Shown here: positions 1-4,914 of the stretch, in pieces
Layout: the number at the start of each line of letters is the position of its first letter
Position numbering within the stretch: position 1 is the first letter of the stretch
Assembly: GCA_964500015.1 (NCBI GenBank)
Contig: CAZCMN010000045.1
Coordinates: 1 to 5,206 of the forward strand
DNA: 5,206 nucleotides
Source: JAPLYB01 sp964500015
Lineage (GTDB): Archaea; Nanobdellota; Nanobdellia; Pacearchaeales; UBA284
Direction of reading: 5' to 3'
Position numbers and translations under genes: made by a program
Notes under the pieces: generated by a model
Told to the model about the DNA's origin: nothing
The model's input: the letters and a program-made list of their open reading frames with translations, nothing else
Database searches by the model: none

Positions 1-54
1 TTAATCTTTTCTAAATCCGACTTTTTAAACAAGAACTACTTATTAAACAAAGCC

Positions 55-435
55 TTAACCTTCAATCTCCCCTTTTTTCACAATCACCTTCTTCAGCTTT
101 TTAACACCAAAAGTTCCCAATTTCATTCCTTTTACTTTAAAAATGTCTTTTCCTAAAAAATAATGAACTTCAACTTTTTCTGGTTTTTTCTTAGCTTTTT
201 TCCAAGCTTGGGAATATTTTGCGCAAAAAACAGCAGATTCTTTAATATCCTCTTTACTTGCCTTTCCTTTAATATTAACAAAAGCACTTCCCTTTTCTTT
301 AGTATGCAAAACAATTTCCCAGTCTTCACATTGTTTTATAACTTGTTCATTTTGCTCAGCATTTTTGCCAGCAAGCATAATTTTCCCACTAGATGTTAGA
401 GCCTTTCTAAAATTTCCAAGTTTCTTTTTTGCCAT
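55..435 (-). CDS. Stand-alone NFACT-R (DUF814) RNA-binding domain protein
   Basis: This 126-residue basic protein consists almost entirely of an NFACT-R domain, the C-terminal RNA-binding module of archaeal/eukaryotic NEMF-Tae2 and bacterial RqcH proteins. Visible family features are SSGKIMLAGKNAEQNE at residues 15-30, DWEIVLHTKEKGSAFV at 38-53 (the D..hH....G(A/S) core) and the helix ESAVFCAKYSQAWKKAKKK at 66-84. These are followed by the strands HYFLGKDIFKVKG and a lysine-rich C-terminus. The NFACT-N, HhH and coiled-coil parts of the full-length ribosome quality-control factor are absent, and both ends of the frame are intact, so this is a free-standing domain rather than a fragment. In the family this domain binds tRNA/rRNA on the ribosome; a ribosome-associated role here is inferred. 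It lies 29 bp after the 123-residue gene. There is no Shine-Dalgarno sequence, but a TATA-like box is placed for a leaderless transcript. Confidence 0.82.
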   Translation of the reverse strand: MAKKKLGNFRKALTSSGKIMLAGKNAEQNEQVIKQCEDWEIVLHTKEKGSAFVNIKGKASKEDIKESAVFCAKYSQAWKKAKKKPEKVEVHYFLGKDIFKVKGMKLGTFGVKKLKKVIVKKGEIEG

Positions 436-456
436 AAAATTCTAAACAAATAAGAG

Positions 457-464
457 TTTTAAAA
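457..464 (-). promoter_or_regulatory. Candidate TATA box for a leaderless NFACT-R transcript
   Basis: The sequence TTTTAAAA lies in the 29-bp gap upstream of the NFACT-R gene. Its centre is about 26 bases from the A of the ATG, the usual archaeal TATA-to-start-site distance, which would put transcription start at the initiator codon itself. No Shine-Dalgarno motif precedes the ATG, as expected for leaderless translation. In such an AT-rich region the match could be chance. Confidence 0.35.
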
Positions 465-836
465 TTATCTAAATTGAAGAGCAGTTCTAATTTGGCCTGC
501 AACATTCCATCCCATGGCACCTAGACCCCCATAACCAAAATATACCATGGGGGCATCACCGTAAGGCCATGCTACCAATTCCCAATCATACGGACTTTTT
601 CCACTTGTTCTCTCTAAGCTAACTTCCATATCTGAACCAAACAAAGCGTGAATTTCTTCTCCAATTGGTTTTCGCCTCATCCTGAAATAAGCGTAAGGTT
701 GATAATTTCCTCCCAAAACTACTTTCATTTGCTCAAGCTTTTTCAAAGCTGTTCTTCTTGATGCTCTAAATCTTGCTCTAAAAAACTCATTGCCCTTAGT
801 ACATTCAACTAAACTTCCTACCCTGGTCTTTTTCAT
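465..836 (-). CDS. Unrecognised basic protein with Gly/aromatic-rich C-terminus
   Basis: I do not recognise this 123-residue protein. The N-terminal half (residues 1-60) is strongly basic, with RARFRASRRTALKKLEQMK at 20-38 likely helical and YFRMRRKPIGEEIHALFGSDMEVSL at 50-74. The C-terminal part is aromatic and glycine-rich (DWELVAWPYGDAPMVYFGYGGLGAMGWN, split by short loops), suggesting a compact beta fold. There is one cysteine (C12). No membrane segment or signal peptide is seen. The ATG is fixed by an in-frame TAA two codons upstream. That ATG overlaps the TGA of a candidate 35-codon ORF as ATGA, and there is no Shine-Dalgarno site, so translational coupling is plausible. The basic charge and its place between mscL/cysS and NFACT-R allow a guess at nucleic-acid binding, but no function can be assigned. 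Confidence 0.72.
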   Translation of the reverse strand: MKKTRVGSLVECTKGNEFFRARFRASRRTALKKLEQMKVVLGGNYQPYAYFRMRRKPIGEEIHALFGSDMEVSLERTSGKSPYDWELVAWPYGDAPMVYFGYGGLGAMGWNVAGQIRTALQFR

Positions 837-940
837 TTTTTATCTAATCTTTCTGGAACTTCAAATTTAATAACTTTTTGAAATACTTTATCAAAAAGAG
901 TTTTTATATCTATACCTACAAGAATTTTAGAATGCCCCAC
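833..940 (-). CDS. Candidate 35-residue small protein between mscL and the 123-aa gene
   Basis: A GTG-started frame of 35 codons fills most of the otherwise empty 121-bp gap between mscL and the next gene. Its product begins VGHSKILVGIDI and ends KFEVPERLDKK. It has a balanced charge pattern, and residues 13-25 (KTLFDKVFQKVIK) would form an amphipathic helix. Its TGA overlaps the next ATG as ATGA, the hallmark of coupled genes in compact operons. The start is uncertain: an in-frame TAG lies directly upstream, the only nearby initiator is GTG, and the AGGTG that could serve as a Shine-Dalgarno site overlaps that codon. It could instead be the remnant of a longer gene or a chance frame. I recognise no family. 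Confidence 0.4.
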   Translation of the reverse strand: MGHSKILVGIDIKTLFDKVFQKVIKFEVPERLDKK

Positions 941-957
941 CTATTAATTTCTCTCAG

Positions 958-1299
958 TTACTTCTTTTCATCTCTCAATAACTTCTTCACAATAATGAAC
1001 ACAGCTAAAGCAATTATAACAAAATTCAATAAAGCTCCAAGAAAAGCACCCCAACCAATAACAATTGGCCCCAAAGTGAAAACAGCAGTCTGCCAAGCTC
1101 CCCCTGGAATAAAAGGAGTTATTAATGGCATCAGTACATTATCAACTAAAGATTTTATCAAAGTAGTTGCAGCTAAACCAATTATGAAAGCAACTGCCAA
1201 ACCAATCACCTTATACTCTTTAAGAAAATCCCAAAATTCATGGTAAAATCCAAATTTTTTTTTCTTTGCAGATTCTTCTTTTTTTATTTCTTTTGCCAT
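958..1299 (-). CDS. mscL: Large-conductance mechanosensitive channel MscL
   Basis: The 113-residue product matches MscL, the homopentameric membrane channel that opens under hypo-osmotic tension to release solutes. After a charged cytoplasmic N-terminus (residues 1-20, lysine-rich), FWDFLKEYKVIGLAVAFIIGLAATTLIKSLVDNVLMPLI (22-60) is the N-terminal amphipathic helix plus pore-lining TM1. The glycine/alanine constriction pattern and the SLVDNVLMPLI exit are characteristic. A short periplasmic loop (about 61-80) with PGG follows, then TM2 at about 82-104 (GAFLGALLNFVIIALAVFIIVK), and a very short charged tail. At 113 residues it is shorter than the roughly 136 of E. coli MscL, mainly in the loop and the cytoplasmic C-terminal helix. 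Its ATG lies 1 bp after the cysS stop, without a clear Shine-Dalgarno site, so it is probably translated by coupling in the same operon. Confidence 0.9.
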   Translation of the reverse strand: MAKEIKKEESAKKKKFGFYHEFWDFLKEYKVIGLAVAFIIGLAATTLIKSLVDNVLMPLITPFIPGGAWQTAVFTLGPIVIGWGAFLGALLNFVIIALAVFIIVKKLLRDEKK

Positions 1300-1300
1300 C

Positions 1301-2662
1301 TTATAATTTCTTTATTTTTCCCCCTTTTTCTGTATCATCCACATAATATCCTAGGTTCTTAATCTTTTCCCTTAATTCATCTGCTTTTTCCCAGTCCTTT
1401 TTTTGCCTGGCTTTTTCTCTTTCTTCTTTAAGCTTTAAGACTTTATTGGGGATATCAATTTCTTCTTTTTCAAGTAATTTCAAGCCAAAAACTTCATCCA
1501 TTTTCTTGATTGTTTTAAATTTTCCTTCTGCTTCATCATCTCTTATCAGCTTCCACAAAACTTGCAATGCTTTTGGCGTATCTAAATCATCATTAATCGC
1601 TTTTTTAAAATCATTAAGATATTTTTCATTAATTTTTTCATCATCTTCTAAGCCAGATAAAATATTTTTCAGCCTTTTGTAAGCATTTTGTGCATTTTCT
1701 AGATTTTCAAGAGAAAAATCAAGTTGTGTTCTATAGTTTGCAGTTAAACAGAAATACCTATAAGATAAATCTTTAAAACCCTTCCCTTCTAGTTCTAAGA
1801 GAGTATAAATTCCCCCCTTGCTTTTTGACATTTTCTCTCCTTTAAAAACAAGCCACCTTAAATGTAACCAATAGTTTACAAATTTTTTACCAGTTGCTGC
1901 TTCACTTTGTGCGATTTCATTGACATGATGTACTGGAATATGTTCTTCTCCACCTGTATGAATATCAAAATGTTCTCCAAGATATTTCATAGACATTGCA
2001 GAACATTCAATATGCCAGCCAGGAAATCCCAAACCCCAAGGGCTTTTCCATTCTTGTTGTCTTAATCCTGGTTTTTCAGAAAATTTCCATAGAGCAAAAT
2101 CAGTTTTGTTTGTCTTTTCTCCAATACCTATTCTTGCCCCTGCCTTCAGCTTTTCAATTTTAAGATTAGCTAATTCACCATAATTCTCCAATTTAGAAGT
2201 GTCAAAATAGATTCCATCTTTAGTTTTATAAGTAAATCCTTTCTTCTCTAATTTTTGAATTAACTCAATTTGTTCTTTAATATGCTCTGTAGCTTTACAC
2301 CAAATATCTGGAGGGAGAATATTTAATTTTTTTAGATCTTCTTTAAAAATTTTTAAATAAAAATCTGCTATCTCCTTCGCTGTTTTGTGTTCTTTTTTTG
2401 CCTCTAATTCTATTTTATCCTCTCCTGTATCAGCATCACTGGTTAAATGACCAACATCTGTAACATTCATTACATGTTTAACTTTAAGACCATTAAACAT
2501 CAGAATTCTTTTCAAAACATCAGAAAAAAGATAAGCTCTCAAATTTCCAATATGCTGAAACCAGTAAACAGTTGGTCCGCATGTATACATGCCAACATCT
2601 TTTCCATGCAATGCTTTGAAATTCTCTTTTTTTCTTGTTAAGGTATTATATAACTCAAGCAT
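1301..2662 (-). CDS. cysS: Cysteinyl-tRNA synthetase (class Ia)
   Basis: This 453-residue enzyme charges tRNA-Cys with cysteine using ATP in the cytoplasm. The Rossmann catalytic core opens with MYTCGPTVYWFQHIGN (25-40), which carries the HIGH-type motif (HIGN, 37-40). The KMSKS loop is K277-S281. By alignment to the E. coli enzyme, the zinc site that selects cysteine is C28, C220 (in GWHIECSAMS), H245 and E249 (in GGEEHIPVHHVNEIAQSE). The helical anticodon-side domain spans about 315-400, and a lysine/glutamate-rich C-terminal subdomain (405-453) contains KADELREKIKNLGYYVDDT. Length and motifs are complete, so it should be functional. It overlaps the PTP-HIT gene by 8 bp and has a strong Shine-Dalgarno site inside that gene. 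The IPVHH form of the zinc motif is of a type I associate with archaeal and candidate-phyla enzymes, from memory only. Confidence 0.97.
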   Translation of the reverse strand: MLELYNTLTRKKENFKALHGKDVGMYTCGPTVYWFQHIGNLRAYLFSDVLKRILMFNGLKVKHVMNVTDVGHLTSDADTGEDKIELEAKKEHKTAKEIADFYLKIFKEDLKKLNILPPDIWCKATEHIKEQIELIQKLEKKGFTYKTKDGIYFDTSKLENYGELANLKIEKLKAGARIGIGEKTNKTDFALWKFSEKPGLRQQEWKSPWGLGFPGWHIECSAMSMKYLGEHFDIHTGGEEHIPVHHVNEIAQSEAATGKKFVNYWLHLRWLVFKGEKMSKSKGGIYTLLELEGKGFKDLSYRYFCLTANYRTQLDFSLENLENAQNAYKRLKNILSGLEDDEKINEKYLNDFKKAINDDLDTPKALQVLWKLIRDDEAEGKFKTIKKMDEVFGLKLLEKEEIDIPNKVLKLKEEREKARQKKDWEKADELREKIKNLGYYVDDTEKGGKIKKL

Positions 2663-3581
2663 TTTTTAAAACCTCCTTAATATTGCCTCTAATCTGGTCA
2701 TTTAATCTAATAAATTCGTTTTTATTAAGTTTCTTGTTTTTCCAGATCTCAATCTTGATGTCATCTTTTTCATTTCTTGGAATAACATGAAAATGTGTAT
2801 GAAATATTCTTTGTCCAGCACTCCAGCCATTATTAAGCAAGACATTATAACCTTCATGACTTTTTTTAATAGCTTTTCCAACAACAGAGATTGTCTCTAC
2901 AAGATCATGCAAGATTTCATGAGGAATATCTTCAAAAGACTTGAACCTGTTTTTCGGAACAACAAGAACATGTGCATTTTCTTTATTAGGAATATCTATG
3001 GACATGAAGGCTATTGAATATTTTGATTCATAAAAAGGATTAAAAGGATATCCCATTCTCTGTTGTTTTTTCCTGTTTATAAAATCTAAAAAAAGGAAAT
3101 TAGAATATTCAATATAATTAAATATCTTTGATGTATTCTGATAAATGTGGTTTATAGTCTCTTTAACATGCCTCTTGATTAATTCTTCTTTATTTGGCCC
3201 ATTGTTTATGCTATCAATATCAGAAACAGAAAGACTTTTTTCTAGAGCGATTTCATTAAATAATTGAACATAAAGTCCAAAATTCTTTTCAATAAAATCT
3301 TGATGTTCTTTATGCAAAGCGATTATAACATCAGAATTCTTTATCATCTCATAAGTTAATTTTTTTTGTTTGTGCTTGCTAGCATCAATTCCCTTGGCTT
3401 TTAATACTTGCAGAACAAAAGGATTTATTTTCTGAGATTCTGCAATTATTCCAGCAGAACTAACCGAGATATTATTGATTCCCTTTTTTTTAAGATAATT
3501 TTTCAAATAATATTCTGCAATAACACTTCTGAATGTATTTCCCGTACACACAAATAAAACTCTTGCTTTATCATCACCCAT
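2655..3581 (-). CDS. Fusion of low-molecular-weight protein tyrosine phosphatase and HIT domain
   Basis: This 308-residue protein joins two enzyme domains. Residues 5-150 are an LMW-PTP/arsenate-reductase-type fold. The phosphate-binding loop VCTGNTFRS contains the C-X5-R signature (nucleophile C12, R18), followed by the helix and the SVSSAGI strand. The general-acid region reads DIDSINNGP (121-129) instead of the usual DP motif, so D121 or D123 would serve. Residues about 175-275 are a HIT (HINT-like) domain: PFYESKYSIAF, HVLVVPK, NNGWSAGQ and HTHFHVIPR, with histidines H261, H263 (the expected nucleophile) and H265. HIT proteins hydrolyse nucleoside phosphoramidates or dinucleotides; LMW-PTPs remove phosphate from phosphotyrosine or related substrates. 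No stop or frame change interrupts the joint, and a linker of about 25 residues (150-175) separates the domains. It overlaps cysS by 8 bp. The substrate is unknown. Confidence 0.9.
   Translation of the reverse strand: MGDDKARVLFVCTGNTFRSVIAEYYLKNYLKKKGINNISVSSAGIIAESQKINPFVLQVLKAKGIDASKHKQKKLTYEMIKNSDVIIALHKEHQDFIEKNFGLYVQLFNEIALEKSLSVSDIDSINNGPNKEELIKRHVKETINHIYQNTSKIFNYIEYSNFLFLDFINRKKQQRMGYPFNPFYESKYSIAFMSIDIPNKENAHVLVVPKNRFKSFEDIPHEILHDLVETISVVGKAIKKSHEGYNVLLNNGWSAGQRIFHTHFHVIPRNEKDDIKIEIWKNKKLNKNEFIRLNDQIRGNIKEVLKNA
2671..2678 (-). promoter_or_regulatory. Shine-Dalgarno site of cysS, embedded in the PTP-HIT gene
   Basis: AAGGAGGT, close to the full complement of the 16S 3' end, lies about 8 bases before the cysS ATG and supports that start. 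It is formed by the codons for K302-E303-V304 of the upstream fusion protein, whose own stop follows within the overlap. Ribosomes can therefore load on cysS independently as well as by coupling. Confidence 0.8.
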
Positions 3582-3605
3582 TTTTAATAATATAAATCAA
3601 AGAAA

Positions 3606-3620
3606 CATAACTTAAAAATT
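3606..3620 (-). promoter_or_regulatory. Weak candidate promoter for the PTP-HIT/cysS/mscL cluster
   Basis: In the 48-bp gap after the pilin-like gene, an AATTTTTAAG stretch resembles an archaeal TATA box. It is centred about 33 bases before the PTP-HIT ATG and would give a leader of roughly 8 bases. The PTP-HIT gene has no Shine-Dalgarno site, which fits a short-leader or leaderless transcript. The same T-run could instead belong to a T-rich terminator of the pilin-like gene. The region is almost entirely A/T, so support is weak. Confidence 0.25.
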
Positions 3621-3629
3621 TATCTAGAA

Positions 3630-4214
3630 TTAACAAACACTTCCTCTGAACCAATCTAATCTTCTAACCTGGAGATCTAATTGCTGGTCTGAAAGTCTTG
3701 TTGTTTGTCCATTTGTTTTTCGGTTTATTACTGCAGTGAATCTAATTGTTTTCTCATCAGCTTCCTTAGGAATTTGTAATAACAAAACTTTTTTAGGACT
3801 AGTATCTCCAGGAGTAACTGATCCCGACCAAGAAGTTGAACCAATAATCCACCCAGCAGGAACATCTAAAGGAGATTTTCCAGGAGTTAGTGTAATAGTA
3901 TATTCTGAAAGGCTTGAAGCCCTTATTCCACACCAAATATAATTTGGTTTTCCAGGAATCAAGTCTACAGGAGTAGTTCCAGCACCAACACACTGAACTT
4001 CTCCACCCTGGCTCTGGAATAAATCATCTATTTGCGCTCTTGACTTGTCAGCAACATCTGAAGTCAATCCAATTGATTTGCACATCAAATTCCTTACAAG
4101 AATCATTCCTAAAATCAACATAGTCATAGCTATTACAAGAATAACAATAGTTGTAATAGACATCTCAAATGCTGCTCTCTTATTCTTTCTGTTTCTTAAT
4201 TTCAATTTTCTCAT
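3630..4214 (-). CDS. Archaeal pilin-like, N-terminally membrane-anchored secreted protein
   Basis: This 194-residue protein has the layout of archaeal pilin-like surface proteins. A short, very basic leader (residues 1-13, ending KNKR) is followed by AAFEMS and then one long hydrophobic segment (about 19-40, SITTIVILVIAMTMLILGMILV). The rest is an extracellular Ser/Thr/Pro/Gly-containing beta-type domain (50-194). In prepilins a peptidase cuts between the basic leader and the hydrophobic helix; here the likely processing zone is around A14-E17, but it does not match the classic consensus closely, so the segment may simply stay as an uncut anchor. Cysteines at C45, C75, C95 and the last residue C194 could form disulphides outside the cell. 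An in-frame TAG two codons upstream fixes the ATG, and a Shine-Dalgarno GGTGG sits 7 bases before it. It lies 47 bp after the TM2-like gene, so co-transcription is likely. The specific family is not recognised. Confidence 0.78.
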   Translation of the reverse strand: MRKLKLRNRKNKRAAFEMSITTIVILVIAMTMLILGMILVRNLMCKSIGLTSDVADKSRAQIDDLFQSQGGEVQCVGAGTTPVDLIPGKPNYIWCGIRASSLSEYTITLTPGKSPLDVPAGWIIGSTSWSGSVTPGDTSPKKVLLLQIPKEADEKTIRFTAVINRKTNGQTTRLSDQQLDLQVRRLDWFRGSVC

Positions 4215-4217
4215 TTT

Positions 4218-4250
4218 CTATCCACCATCATTATCGCCTTTATGTTTCAT
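4218..4250 (-). other. 10-codon upstream ORF in the pilin-like gene leader
   Basis: An ATG at 4250, 12 bases past the stop codon start of the TM2-like gene, opens a frame encoding MKHKGDNDGG. It ends with TAG two codons before the pilin-like start, in the same frame as that gene. It has no Shine-Dalgarno site of its own. Ribosomes finishing it would terminate almost on the next start codon, allowing coupling or masking of the ribosome site. It may be chance. Confidence 0.25.
4221..4227 (-). promoter_or_regulatory. Shine-Dalgarno site of the pilin-like gene
   Basis: A GGTGG core sits 7 bases before the ATG at 4214 and pairs with the archaeal anti-Shine-Dalgarno sequence CACCUCC. It supports the chosen start. 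The same bases form the last codons of a 10-codon upstream ORF, so translation of that ORF would cover the site. Confidence 0.6.
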
Positions 4251-4261
4251 TTTTTAAGACA

Positions 4262-4600
4262 TTACTTTTTAGCTTTTTTCAAAATATCAATTCCAGTTAT
4301 TAATGCCCATACCCACATAGCAACCATTAATGGGATTCCGATAATTATCAAAAGTAATGGAATTCCAATAAGGAATAAAACTAATTGAATTACGCCAGTA
4401 TTTGTTCTTTTTGCAATTAAAGTTCCTAATCCAGGAAGAATCAAAATATTCAATAAAAGACAGACAATTGCCAATGTCTCGCTGATTTCTCCATTATTTT
4501 GAACAGGTTTAGTTCCTGTTGCTTTTGTTGCAGCAGCTGGAGCAGATTGCACTTTTCTTGTAATTTTTCTTTTGATTTTCTTAACAATTTTCTTTGCCAT
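4262..4600 (-). CDS. Small TM2-like membrane protein
   Basis: The 112-residue product has a lysine/arginine-rich cytoplasmic N-terminus (residues 1-18), an Ala/Thr/Pro low-complexity linker (19-38), and then a hydrophobic C-terminal module. The module has one membrane segment at about 41-62, the turn AKRTNTGVIQ (63-72), and a long hydrophobic stretch at about 70-104, which may be one long or two short helices, ending GIDILKKAKK. The order LPGLGTLIAKRTNTGVIQLVLFLIGIPLL...WVWALITGIDIL resembles the TM2 domain pattern (PG.G...G....G..QL ... W.L.Gi), found in many uncharacterised prokaryotic membrane proteins; this is a resemblance judged by eye. The function is unknown. A strong TATA box lies about 40 bases upstream and the Shine-Dalgarno site is weak (GAGTG), so this is probably the first gene of a transcript that includes the pilin-like gene. 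Confidence 0.78.
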   Translation of the reverse strand: MAKKIVKKIKRKITRKVQSAPAAATKATGTKPVQNNGEISETLAIVCLLLNILILPGLGTLIAKRTNTGVIQLVLFLIGIPLLLIIIGIPLMVAMWVWALITGIDILKKAKK

Positions 4601-4618
4601 TCTACACTCTTTTTTCAG

Positions 4619-4632
4619 TATCTCTAGAGATA
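4619..4632. promoter_or_regulatory. 14-bp perfect palindrome, candidate operator
   Basis: TATCTCTAGAGATA reads identically on both strands and sits between the TATA box (4638-4645) and the expected transcription start near 4616. Dimeric archaeal repressors commonly bind here to block polymerase or TFB. No regulator gene is seen in the window, and no second copy was noticed upstream of the other genes. Confidence 0.4.
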
Positions 4633-4637
4633 TTTAT

Positions 4638-4645
4638 TTTATAAA
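4638..4645 (-). promoter_or_regulatory. Archaeal TATA box with upstream BRE-like purines
   Basis: TTTATAAA, near the archaeal TATA consensus, is preceded on the minus strand by the purine-rich AGAAAGA expected of a TFB recognition element. A start site about 25 bases downstream would fall near 4616, leaving a leader of about 16 bases before the TM2-like ATG. This is the best promoter candidate in the window. Confidence 0.6.
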
Positions 4646-4662
4646 TCTTTCTTATTTAAACT

Positions 4663-4914
4663 TTAATGATGAGAACGCCACCCCTGTTGTGTTTTATCTA
4701 CTTTTGTTTGTGAATCTTCATATCTTGGATATCGAAGAGACTTTCTTAGTTCTTCCTCCAAACCAAGAACATCTAAACCAGGCTTCATCAGATACTCAAC
4801 AGGAACTTGACCATTTAAACCGTAACATCTAGAACCAGGACATTTAAAAGTAACCACCCCTCTAACAACTCCCTGATAGTATTCTTCAACAGGCCCTTTA
4901 TACCCCACAGCCAA
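4663..4914 (-). CDS. Unrecognised protein, downstream half of a probably frameshifted gene
   Basis: This frame encodes about 83 residues from a TTG at 4914 (or about 81 from a GTG at 4908) and is not recognised. It contains YKGPVEEYYQGVVRGVV, a CX4C pair (CPGSRC, C25 and C30), a helical segment GLDVLGLEEELRKSLRYPRYED (46-67) and a hydrophilic tail ending in two histidines. No ATG or Shine-Dalgarno site is available, and a stop lies four codons upstream of the TTG. It overlaps the preceding frame by 17 bp, so an independent start is unconvincing. Removing one base of the G4 run (4903-4906) would fuse it to the preceding frame as CGYKGPVEEYY. I consider it the C-terminal half of one protein of about 156-166 residues. 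It could also be a genuine overlapping gene or the product of +1 ribosomal frameshifting. Confidence 0.5.
   Translation of the reverse strand: MAVGYKGPVEEYYQGVVRGVVTFKCPGSRCYGLNGQVPVEYLMKPGLDVLGLEEELRKSLRYPRYEDSQTKVDKTQQGWRSHH

Noticed and set aside
1..33. Open minus-strand frame running off the left edge (TTG then FKKSDLEKI)
   Set aside because: It could be the start of a next gene, but about ten codons from a TTG without a ribosome site are not enough to support a feature.
163..399. Phenylalanine-rich plus-strand frame opposite the NFACT-R gene
   Set aside because: The Phe/Ser/Leu-rich composition is what lysine/glutamate codons give when read on the opposite strand; the minus-strand gene carries a recognisable domain.
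901..912. ATATAAAA-like stretch upstream of the 123-residue gene as a promoter
   Set aside because: It lies inside the candidate small ORF and would leave a leader of about 40 bases with no ribosome site; AT-richness makes it unconvincing.
878..1246. Long plus-strand open frame antisense to mscL
   Set aside because: It is the reverse-complement shadow of mscL, low in complexity and without a promoter or ribosome site; mscL on the other strand matches its family throughout.
3587..3594. TTTATATT just before the PTP-HIT gene as its TATA box
   Set aside because: A start site about 25 bases downstream would fall inside the coding region, past the conserved N-terminus.
3799..3993. Minus-strand alternate frame within the pilin-like gene
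   Set aside because: It lies wholly inside a better-supported gene on the same strand, is rich in Trp/Tyr/Cys, and lacks a start signal.
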